A DNA stretch of 64,000 nt from Hymenobacter sp. CRA2 (lineage in GTDB: Bacteria; Bacteroidota; Bacteroidia; Cytophagales; Hymenobacteraceae), in NCBI RefSeq assembly GCF_002007105.1, contig NZ_MVBC01000001.1, positions 62,001-126,000 of the forward strand, read 5' to 3'. A program made the position numbers and the translations under genes. The notes beneath the pieces were generated by a model, which searched no databases, was not told the DNA's origin, and saw nothing but the letters and a program-made list of their open reading frames with translations. Of the stretch, positions 44,012 through 51,179 are shown one piece after another; the first letter of the stretch is position 1; each line of letters opens with the position of its first letter.

Positions 44012-44758
44012 ATGAAAAAACTAGCCCTTTGCGCCTTGGCGCTGGCTACCGCCTCCATTGCGCACGCTCAGTCCCCCGGCGGCTTCCGCATCGGTCTGAA
44101 AGCAGGCGCGACTTATTCCAACATCTCGGGCGACGACGTCCAGCAGATTACCGGCGCGAACTATAGCTCCGACCTCGGGGACTACAAGTTCGGCTACAAC
44201 GCTGGCGTGGCCTTCCAGGTCCCCATCAGCGACGATGGATTCTTCTCCATCGCGCCGGAAATCCTCTACAACCGCAAGGGCTACGAGATTCAGTCGCAAA
44301 CCACTACGGGCTTGCCCACCGGCGTGGCCAAAATAGAACAGGAGCAGCAGCGGGTACTTCATTACCTGGACGTTCCGGTGCTGGCGCGCATCAACGCCGG
44401 CGGCCTGTTCTTTGAGCTGGGCCCGCAAGTGAGCTACCTGTTTGGTTCGCGCACCAAGACCCAATACACCGAGAAGCGTGCAGACGGCACCAAGGTGAAG
44501 GACGAGTCGCGTTCCAACTTCCTGGACTATACTGGTGTTAGCCGCGACGAGGCCTACAAATCTGACCTCGCGCAGTTCGACATCAGCGGCGTGGCCGGCG
44601 TGGGCTACATGACCGAAGGCGGCCTGAGCCTGAACCTGCGCTACGCCCGCGGCTTCAACTCGCTGATCGATACGAAAGACTCCGACAACGAGCCGAAGGC
44701 CTTCAACAACGCTTTCACCCTGCAAGTAGGCTACCTACTGCCCCTGGGCAGCCGCTAA
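44012..44758 (+). CDS. Outer-membrane beta-barrel protein, array member 2
   Basis: 248 residues with signal peptide MKKLALCALALATASIAHAQ. It shares GFRIGLKAGATYSN, DGFFSIAPEILYNRKGYE, HYLDVPVLARINAGGLFFELGPQ and GGLSLNLRYARGFNSL with member 1. A mid-barrel charged loop (TKTQYTEKRADGTKVKDES) is specific to it. It has its own leader (about 160 bases) and a strong terminator, so array members are not a simple operon. Confidence 0.85.
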   Translation: MKKLALCALALATASIAHAQSPGGFRIGLKAGATYSNISGDDVQQITGANYSSDLGDYKFGYNAGVAFQVPISDDGFFSIAPEILYNRKGYEIQSQTTTGLPTGVAKIEQEQQRVLHYLDVPVLARINAGGLFFELGPQVSYLFGSRTKTQYTEKRADGTKVKDESRSNFLDYTGVSRDEAYKSDLAQFDISGVAGVGYMTEGGLSLNLRYARGFNSLIDTKDSDNEPKAFNNAFTLQVGYLLPLGSR

Positions 44759-44780
44759 GCCCCGTTTCCAGCCTTTTGCC

Positions 44781-44815
44781 AATGGGCCGCTCCTCACGGG
44801 GCGGCCCATTTTTTT
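44781..44815 (+). terminator. Terminator after barrel array member 2
   Basis: A perfect 10-bp stem (AATGGGCCGC with GCGGCCCATT) followed by seven Ts. Confidence 0.85.
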
Positions 44816-44947
44816 GTCGCACAGTACCTGCGCCCTAAGCTAATCCGGCGGGCCGTAGTGAGATTATCCAACCGGCCTTGGCACGTTTATAGTATTACGC
44901 CCCGCACAGCATCTTACCTCACACTTTCACAAAACTGGCTTTTGACC

Positions 44948-45658
44948 ATGAAAAAGGCTGTTTTAGCTTACTCTGCGCTGGCCCTGGCCGCTCTGGCCAC
45001 GGCCCCTTCGGCCCACGCCCAGGGCATCCGTCTGGGGCTGCGCGCCGGGGGTGCCTACACCAACCTCGCCGGCAACATCCGCAACGAAAATACCTACAAC
45101 AATAAGCTGGGCTTCATGGGCGGCGTGGTCCTGAATGCCGACCTCACCGGCGACGGGTTCTTCTCCATTCAGCCCGAGGTGCTTTACTCGCAAAAGGGCT
45201 TCGAGAACAAGCCGACGGAGTACACCAACACCCTGCTGGGCGTGGGCTACACCGAAAAGCGCGAGGGCAAAGTCAACTTCAACTACCTCGACGTGCCCGT
45301 GCTGGCGCGCATCAAAGCCGGCGGCCTCGTCCTGGAAGCTGGACCGCAGTACTCCTACCTGCTTTCGGCCAACGACGAAACCAAGCTGACGCGCACCCCG
45401 CAGCCCAACGGCACGCCGCAGACCTTCGAAAGCACCGACCGCAAAGACGTGAGCAACCTGAAGCGCAGCGAGTTGGGCTACGTGGCCGGCGTGGGGTACC
45501 AGGCCGATAACGGGCTCGGCATCGGGCTGCGCTACACCGGCGCCTTCAGCGACTTCGTGAAGGCCGACAACGGCGATACGTACTTCGGCGGCGACCTGAA
45601 AAACGCCCGCCACTCGGCCTTTCAGCTCTCGCTGAGCTACCTCTTCCCCGGCAAATAA
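44948..45658 (+). CDS. Outer-membrane beta-barrel protein, array member 3
   Basis: 236 residues from ATG 44948, where the signal peptide MKKAVLAYSALALAALATAP...AHAQ begins; earlier in-frame starts precede it without signal character. Motifs: GIRLGLRAGGAYTNLAGN, DGFFSIQPEVLYSQKGFE, FNYLDVPVLARIKAGGLVLEAGPQ, NGLGIGLRYTGAF. It is most like member 4. A terminator follows. Confidence 0.85.
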   Translation: MKKAVLAYSALALAALATAPSAHAQGIRLGLRAGGAYTNLAGNIRNENTYNNKLGFMGGVVLNADLTGDGFFSIQPEVLYSQKGFENKPTEYTNTLLGVGYTEKREGKVNFNYLDVPVLARIKAGGLVLEAGPQYSYLLSANDETKLTRTPQPNGTPQTFESTDRKDVSNLKRSELGYVAGVGYQADNGLGIGLRYTGAFSDFVKADNGDTYFGGDLKNARHSAFQLSLSYLFPGK

Positions 45659-45674
45659 GCAGGCTACAAACTCC

Positions 45675-45711
45675 ATACGCCTGGCTTCCACTGCGGAAGC
45701 CAGGCGTATTT
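45675..45711 (+). terminator. Terminator after barrel array member 3
   Basis: A perfect 15-bp stem (ATACGCCTGGCTTCC at 45675-45689 with 45695-45709) followed by TT. The CGCCTGGCTT core recurs in the terminator after member 7. Confidence 0.8.
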
Positions 45712-45817
45712 GTCGGGCCCGGCCGCCGGGCCAACCCGCAAGGCAATTTCGCGTTGTAGGACCGACATCGGCGCGTTGCCGCCCGGTGCATCTTTCATCC
45801 AACTCTTACCCACGGCA

Positions 45818-46489
45818 ATGAAACACGCTTTCCTAGCCGCGGCTCTCCTGGTGGGAGCCACCCTGGCAGCGGCGCCCGGCGCGCACGCCCAGGGAATTCG
45901 CCTCGGCCTGAAAGCCGGCGCTAATTACTCCAACCTGGCCGGCGACGTCACCGATGAAGACCGGTACAAGAGCAAGTTTGGCCCGCACGGCGGCCTGGTG
46001 CTCAACATCGGCCTGCTCGACGACGGCTTTTTGTCCTTGCAGCCCGAAGTGCTGTTTTCGCAGAAAGGCTTCAAGTACGCCGATACGGAGTTTACCCTGC
46101 TCGGCGACCGGTACAAGTACACCGGCAAGGTCAACTACAACTACATAGACGTGCCGGTGCTCTTCAAGATCAACGCTGACGGCCTGTTCTTCGAGCTGGG
46201 ACCGCAGGTAGGCTACCTGCTCAGCGTAAAGGACGACGTGAAGTTTACGCGCAACGGCAACCCGGTGAGCACCACTCAGAAATACAGCGACCTGGACAAC
46301 GTGAAGCGTACGGAAATAGGCTACGCCGCCGGCGTGGGCTTTCAAGCCGATAGCGGCCCCATGATCGGGCTACGCTACAACGGCTCCTTCACGGACTTTG
46401 CCGACGACGGCTACCAAAACGACGACTTCCGCAACGCCCGCAACTCGGTGTTTCAGCTGTACGTGGGCTACCTGTTCGGCGGCAAGTAA
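45818..46489 (+). CDS. Outer-membrane beta-barrel protein, array member 4
   Basis: 223 residues: signal peptide MKHAFLAAALLVGATLAAAPGAHAQ, then GIRLGLKAGANYSNLAGD, DGFLSLQPEVLFSQKGF, YNYIDVPVLFKINADGLFFELGPQVGYLL and GPMIGLRYNGSF. The first half is nearly the same as member 3, which points to a relatively late duplication. No clear terminator with a T run was found before member 5, 92 bases away, so members 4 and 5 may be cotranscribed. Confidence 0.85.
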   Translation: MKHAFLAAALLVGATLAAAPGAHAQGIRLGLKAGANYSNLAGDVTDEDRYKSKFGPHGGLVLNIGLLDDGFLSLQPEVLFSQKGFKYADTEFTLLGDRYKYTGKVNYNYIDVPVLFKINADGLFFELGPQVGYLLSVKDDVKFTRNGNPVSTTQKYSDLDNVKRTEIGYAAGVGFQADSGPMIGLRYNGSFTDFADDGYQNDDFRNARNSVFQLYVGYLFGGK

Positions 46490-46580
46490 GCCGCCATCAT
46501 CTGCCCGCCGCCCCGCTTTTGCGCGGCGGGATTCACTTCTCCGGCAGTAGCCGCCACCTGGCTTCTGCTCTCTCTTCCCC

Positions 46581-47180
46581 ATGAAAAAACTACTTCTGGC
46601 GCTGGCTCTCGGGGCCGCTGCCAACACCGCCATGGCCCAGGATGTGAAGTTCGGGCTGAAAATCGGTCCTACGCTCTCCTCCTACTACGGCGAAGCCCGA
46701 CCCAACAACAGCAAATACATGCTCGGGCTGAACGGCGGCGTGTCAGCCAACATCGGCCTAACGGACCTGCTCTCCTTCCAGCCCGAACTGCTGTACTCGC
46801 AGAAGGGCAACGAATTCACCAACGGTGCGGTGAAGTCGACCACGCGCCTCAACTACCTGGACGTGCCGCTGCTGCTGCGCATCGACGTGGACGGGCCCTT
46901 CTTCGAAATCGGGCCGCACGTGGGGTACGCCCTCTCCGTGACGTCGACCGACGAGGTGAACGGCACCTCCAATAGCTTCGACAACAAGTCGAACGTCAAC
47001 GACTGGGATGCGGGCGTGGTGCTGGGCATCGGCTACCAGCTCGACAACGGCCTGAGCATCGGCGGGCGCTACAACCCCAGCTTTACGCGGGTGGCTGTGA
47101 ACGACCCGGCCGGCCGCGAAATCAAGGTGTATAACTCGGCCATTCAGTTCCAGCTGGGTTACCGCTTCGGCGATAAGTAA
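46581..47180 (+). CDS. Outer-membrane beta-barrel protein, array member 5
   Basis: 199 residues: signal peptide MKKLLLALALGAAANTAMAQ, then DVKFGLKIGPTLSSYYGEA, LLSFQPELLYSQKGNEF, LNYLDVPLLLRIDVDGPFFEIGP and NGLSIGGRYNPSF. Loops are shorter than in members 1 to 4. A hairpin with a T-rich tail follows at 47205-47241. Confidence 0.85.
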   Translation: MKKLLLALALGAAANTAMAQDVKFGLKIGPTLSSYYGEARPNNSKYMLGLNGGVSANIGLTDLLSFQPELLYSQKGNEFTNGAVKSTTRLNYLDVPLLLRIDVDGPFFEIGPHVGYALSVTSTDEVNGTSNSFDNKSNVNDWDAGVVLGIGYQLDNGLSIGGRYNPSFTRVAVNDPAGREIKVYNSAIQFQLGYRFGDK

Positions 47181-47204
47181 GCCTCCTCATCATAGAGCAC
47201 TTCG

Positions 47205-47241
47205 AGCCCGGTCTGCTTGCAGATCGGGCTTGTTGTTTTTC
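47205..47241 (+). terminator. Terminator after barrel array member 5
   Basis: AGCCCG/CGGGCT and TCTGC/GCAGA stems with one mismatch, loop TT, followed by TTGTTGTTTTT. Confidence 0.75.
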
Positions 47242-47397
47242 AAGAAAATTTATTGCGCTTACGCTCAACCACTTGGTTAAGCAATGAACTTTTTAGGACC
47301 GTTTTCAGTTTGATTTGGCTTCATTTTAGCTCAGCTATATAGCACGTTCTAACATTAGTTTTTTAGCCGGTAATCCACTTTTCCAATTCCTTATCCG

Positions 47398-48033
47398 TTG
47401 TTCTTTTTACCCTATCGTGCACTGCCAGCGGCCGGAATACCGCTGGCAGTTCTGTTATTCTGCGCTTTCGCTGCCTGCGCTCAGCAGCTGCGCGTGGGCG
47501 TGCGGGGCGGCGGCAGCCTCACCAATGGCATTGGGGCCGACGCCAACGGCAGCTCGTTTCGCTTTGGCTACCACGGCGGCGCAGTAGTACAGCTGCGCGC
47601 CACGGAGCGGTGGTCGCTGCAGCCCGAAGTGCTGTACACCCTGAAGGGCGACGCAGCGGAGGCCTACGGACCGGCCATCAACGCAGGCCTGACTTACCTG
47701 GAAGCACCGGTGCTGCTGCGCTACCTGCGCGACGATGCTTTTATCGAGGCTGGTCCGTACGCGGCGTACCGGCTGCGCACCAGCTACAACGATAACGACG
47801 TGCAGCTTTCCGGCATCTCTCCCTACCAGCAGGCCGATTACGGCTTGGTCTTTGGGTTCGGCTACCAAGACCCGCAGGGCCTTAGCGTGGGCTGGCGCTA
47901 CGTCACGGGGCTGCGCAATATCTACCGCCCCGTGGCCTTTGCCGACGCCCTCGAACACGTGCGGCTGCGCAACAGCAGCATTCAGCTTTCCTTCGCATAC
48001 CTCCTACCGTGGGCGTGGGGCAAGCCGCGCTGA
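47398..48033 (+). CDS. Outer-membrane beta-barrel protein, array member 6 (TTG start)
   Basis: 211 residues. The frame has a stop at 47371 and no ATG or GTG before the signal-peptide-like stretch (PAAGIPLAVLLFCAFAACAQQ), so TTG 47398 is the only conventional start. The barrel is recognisable (LRVGVRGGGSLTNGIG, RWSLQPEVLYTLKGD, TYLEAPVLLRYLRDDAFIEAGPY, QGLSVGWRYVTGL) but is the most divergent of the seven. It follows an unusually AT-rich spacer of about 160 bases. Reduced translation or early decay is possible. Confidence 0.72.
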   Translation: MFFLPYRALPAAGIPLAVLLFCAFAACAQQLRVGVRGGGSLTNGIGADANGSSFRFGYHGGAVVQLRATERWSLQPEVLYTLKGDAAEAYGPAINAGLTYLEAPVLLRYLRDDAFIEAGPYAAYRLRTSYNDNDVQLSGISPYQQADYGLVFGFGYQDPQGLSVGWRYVTGLRNIYRPVAFADALEHVRLRNSSIQLSFAYLLPWAWGKPR

Positions 48034-48205
48034 TCGGGAGCGGCCAGAGACGCCTTGGTCCTCCCAGCAATAGGCCTGGCCAGGCGCCTTGCCCCTGCCA
48101 TACTCAGCCCGATGGTTAATGCTTCAGCTTGCACTCTGCCCAACTGCAATTGACTATTTGCATCAAGTATGTACTATTCAAGCTGAATACTGTCAAAACT
48201 GTATT

Positions 48206-48213
48206 TATCTTCG
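48206..48213 (+). promoter_or_regulatory. -7-like box TATCTTCG upstream of array member 7
   Basis: Differs from TAnnTTTG at one base and equals the box before the comM-type gene (29479-29486). It is 36 bases before the ATG. Confidence 0.4.
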
Positions 48214-48249
48214 CGCCGCCACAACGGCATATTCTACTCCTTATCACCC

Positions 48250-48852
48250 ATGAAAAAAGTTTTTTTCGCGCTAGCAATTGCAATCGGTGTTAGCTCGGCC
48301 GCTCAAGCGCAGGTTACGCTCGGTATCAAGGCAGGCGCTAGCTTGGCTAACTACAACGGCGATGACTGGAAAGACATGGATTCGAAAGGCCTGGTGGGCT
48401 TCCACGGCGGCGTGACGCTGAATGCACCTATCACTTCAGACGGCTTCTTCTCCATCCAACCCGAGCTGCTGTACAGCCAGAAAGGCTGGCGCCTCGAAGA
48501 AGACGGCGAGAAATTCACCTCGCGCGTCCACAACATCGACCTGCCGATCCTGGCGCGCATCAACGCCGATGGCTTTATTTTCGAAGCTGGTCCGCAGATC
48601 GGTTTCCTGGCCGGTGCTACCACCAAGTACGAAGGCTCGCTGGGTGAGGCGAAGGACAGCGACACCGATGGCTACAACAAGCTGGACTTCGGCTACGTGG
48701 CTGGTGTGGGCTACCAATTCTCCAGCGGCCCGAACCTGGGCATCCGCTACAACGGGGGCATCAGCGGCGTTTTTGAGAAAGTAGACGGCGAATCGCTGAA
48801 GGTGCACAACTCCGTGTTCCAGTTCTACGTCGGCTACACTTTCAAGAAGTAG
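48250..48852 (+). CDS. Outer-membrane beta-barrel protein, array member 7
   Basis: 200 residues: signal peptide MKKVFFALAIAIGVSSAAQAQ, then VTLGIKAGASLANYNGDDW, DGFFSIQPELLYSQKGWRLE, VHNIDLPILARINADGFIFEAGPQIGFL and GPNLGIRYNGGISG. It ends the tandem array. Codon use is slightly less GC-rich at its 5' end. A bidirectional terminator separates it from the convergent dipeptidase gene. Confidence 0.85.
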   Translation: MKKVFFALAIAIGVSSAAQAQVTLGIKAGASLANYNGDDWKDMDSKGLVGFHGGVTLNAPITSDGFFSIQPELLYSQKGWRLEEDGEKFTSRVHNIDLPILARINADGFIFEAGPQIGFLAGATTKYEGSLGEAKDSDTDGYNKLDFGYVAGVGYQFSSGPNLGIRYNGGISGVFEKVDGESLKVHNSVFQFYVGYTFKK

Positions 48853-48871
48853 TCCGCTCGTTCGGAAGCAC

Positions 48872-48910
48872 AAAAAACGCCTGGCTCAGCAGTTGAGCCA
48901 GGCGTTTTTT
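48872..48910. terminator. Bidirectional terminator between array and dipeptidase gene
   Basis: A perfect 17-bp stem, 48872-48888 with 48894-48910 (core ACGCCTGGCTCA), carrying A and T runs at its two ends. It serves both the rightward barrel gene and the leftward dipeptidase gene. Confidence 0.88.
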
Positions 48911-48934
48911 TATGCCCGGGTTGCTCGGGTGGCG

Positions 48935-50308
48935 CTAGGCATGCTCGCGCATCAGGCGGGCGTAGTGCTGGTAGAAGAGCGGAATGGTTTCGATGCCCTT
49001 CATGAAGTTGAACACGCCGTACTTCTCGTTGGGCGAGTGAATGGCGTCTGAATCGAGGCCGAAGCCGAGCAGCACCGAATCCACGCCCAGCTCCGACTTG
49101 AACATGGCCACAATGGGAATGGAACCGCCGCCGCGCGTCGGGATGGGCTTCTTGCCAAAGGTGTCTTCCAGGGCCTGGGCCGCAGCTTTGTAGGCCACCG
49201 AGTCGGTGGGCGTGACGACGGGCTCGCCGCCGTGGTGGGGCTTCACTACCACCGTAACGCCTTCGGGGGCGATGCTGGTGAAGTGCTGCTGAAACAGCTG
49301 ACTGATTTCCTCCGAGGTCTGGTGCGGCACCAGGCGCATGGAGATTTTGGCGTAGGCCTTGGAGGCAATAACCGTCTTGGCGCCCTCGCCGGTGTAGCCG
49401 CCCCAGATACCGTTCACGTCGAGCGTTGGCCGGATGCTGGTGCGCTCAATGGTGGTGTAGCCCTTCTCGCCGTAGGTGGCGGGCAGGCCGATGCTCTGCT
49501 TGTACTCCTCTTCGCTGTAGGGCGCCTTGTTCAACTCGGTGCGCTCCTCTTCGCTGAGCACGTCCACGTTGTCGTAGAAGCCGGGGATGGTGATGTGCCC
49601 GTTCTCGTCGTGCAGGGAGGCAATCATCTTGCACAGCGCGTTGATGGGGTTGTGCACGGCGCCGCCGTAGAGGCCGGAGTGCAGGTCGCGGTTGGGGCCG
49701 GTCACCTCCACTTCGTGGTAGCTCAGCCCGCGCAGGCCCACCTCGATGCTGGGCGTGTCGTTGGCAATGATGCCAGTGTCAGAGAGCAGCACCACGTCGG
49801 CCTTGAGCTTGTCGCGGTTGGCGTTGACGAAGATGCCGAGGTTGTTGGAACCGACTTCCTCTTCGCCCTCAATCATCACCTTCACGTTGCAGGGCACGCC
49901 GCCCTGCTGGTTGAGCACCTCGAAGGCCTTCACGTGCATGTACACCTGGCCTTTGTCGTCGCAGGCGCCGCGGGCGTAGATGTTGCCGTCCTTGATAACC
50001 GGATCGAAGGGGCCGGAGGTCCACAGCTCGTAGGGGTCGGCGGGCTGCACGTCGTAGTGGCCGTACACCAGCACGGTGGGCAGGGCGGGGTCGATGAGCT
50101 TTTCGCCGTACACGATGGGGTTGCCGGCGGTGGGGCACAGCTCCACGTTGTCGAGGCCCACTTCTTCGAGGCGGGTCTTGAGGTACTCGGCCGCACGCAG
50201 CACGTCGCCGTGGAACTTGGGGTCGGCGGATACCGAGGGAATGCGCAGCCACTCCAGCAGTTCGCCCAGGAAGCGGTCCTGGTTTTCGGTCAGGAAGGTC
50301 GAAGTCAT
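48935..50308 (-). CDS. M20-family dipeptidase
   Basis: A 457-residue cytosolic metallopeptidase of the M20 (CNDP/PepV-like) group. Metal ligands are visible in VLVYGHYDVQP (His), ARGACDDKGQ (Asp), the catalytic/ligand Glu pair in MIEGEEEVGSNN, LLSDTG and, near the end, DAIHSPNEKYG (His). The lid domain begins near GLRGLSYHEVEVTGPNRDLHSG. Such enzymes cleave dipeptides with broad specificity. ATG 50308 is chosen; a reading from further upstream would add 23 residues lacking similarity and would cover a TACCTTTA promoter-like box at 50353-50360. Confidence 0.92.
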   Translation of the reverse strand: MTSTFLTENQDRFLGELLEWLRIPSVSADPKFHGDVLRAAEYLKTRLEEVGLDNVELCPTAGNPIVYGEKLIDPALPTVLVYGHYDVQPADPYELWTSGPFDPVIKDGNIYARGACDDKGQVYMHVKAFEVLNQQGGVPCNVKVMIEGEEEVGSNNLGIFVNANRDKLKADVVLLSDTGIIANDTPSIEVGLRGLSYHEVEVTGPNRDLHSGLYGGAVHNPINALCKMIASLHDENGHITIPGFYDNVDVLSEEERTELNKAPYSEEEYKQSIGLPATYGEKGYTTIERTSIRPTLDVNGIWGGYTGEGAKTVIASKAYAKISMRLVPHQTSEEISQLFQQHFTSIAPEGVTVVVKPHHGGEPVVTPTDSVAYKAAAQALEDTFGKKPIPTRGGGSIPIVAMFKSELGVDSVLLGFGLDSDAIHSPNEKYGVFNFMKGIETIPLFYQHYARLMREHA

Positions 50309-50445
50309 CAGCGTTGAGGGGAAATATGGTCGGGTTTGACGCGGAGCGTAAAGGTAAGCGGATGGGCGGTAAGGCAACGAACGGCTGGTTCATTGCCTTA
50401 CCGCCCATCCGGAAGAGGCTGCTAATTGCAGAAGCCCCGATCCGG

Positions 50446-50820
50446 CTACAGCTGAAACACTTGGCGCAACCAATCGGCTTGGCGCTGCATGTTGTAAGGT
50501 CCGTGTAGGGTGCCAAAACAGCCCGCGCTGTTTACCTCACGGTTCATGCCCGTCAATACCCAATCTACGTACACCTTCCCCTGATGCACTTCCTTGACTA
50601 TGCCCAGGGCTCGAATGGCAATGTTGCTGGCACCCTGGCCCAAGCGTGACTTCACGGCAATGCGGTCATTAGGCTTCATCTGGTCGCGCTTTTCCGCCAG
50701 GTTCGGCTTGTCCTCATCGTCGTAGCCCATTTCCCAGTAACCGCGGCGGTAAAAGGCCGCAGCTTGATCGGCACCCTCCCAGTTGGCTCCTACGAGCCAG
50801 TAATTCGGTTCAGTTTGCAT
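50446..50820 (-). CDS. Small PUA/EVE-like domain protein
   Basis: 124 residues, no signal or membrane helix. The layout, with NYWLVGANWEG at the start, a GYWEMGYDDE turn, KRDQMKPNDRIAVKSRLGQ in the middle and IAIRALGIVKEVHQGKVYVDWV, resembles the PUA-superfamily EVE/McrB-N-like fold that reads modified bases or RNA. In restriction systems the domain is fused to a nuclease or a GTPase; here it stands alone. The assignment is from pattern only and is tentative. Confidence 0.6.
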   Translation of the reverse strand: MQTEPNYWLVGANWEGADQAAAFYRRGYWEMGYDDEDKPNLAEKRDQMKPNDRIAVKSRLGQGASNIAIRALGIVKEVHQGKVYVDWVLTGMNREVNSAGCFGTLHGPYNMQRQADWLRQVFQL

Positions 50821-51179
50821 GTAATGCAGTGGTAAAGAAGTAAGGGTTCTATTTTAAGTTATCTGCTTGGATTGTTAAGCCATCCGAAACATAAAAACTC
50901 AACCAGGGCATGGCCAGTAGGCCAAAGACCGTCATGCTTCGGCTCTGCTCCGCATGACTGAGCATCGTAATGCCATCAGTGAGTTGCTATCCGCGCAGCT
51001 TAGTGGGTATTCCCGCGCCAACAGCGGCGTAGGGCTTTCGCTCCGTTGCAGCCAGGTGGGTCCTAGCTGTTGCCTGGCGTGGTGCATGGCCCGACAAAGG
51101 GAATTGGCTAAGCTTAGCGCCAAGACTAGCTTCAGCAAAGATCCAGGGTATCGGCTGGGCCGGGCACGCCCGACAGCGC
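50821..51179. other. Intergenic stretch with a small GTCATGC palindrome
   Basis: 359 bases with no supportable gene. It carries the promoter region of the PUA/EVE-like gene and a GTCATGC...GCATGAC palindrome at 50931-50958. Short open frames in it lack any recognisable motif. Confidence 0.5.
50931..50958. repeat. Short GTCATGC palindrome
   Basis: Seven-base arms GTCATGC and GCATGAC with a 14-base spacer. It shares the GTCAT outer word with the longer intergenic palindromes and may be a decayed member. Confidence 0.5.
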
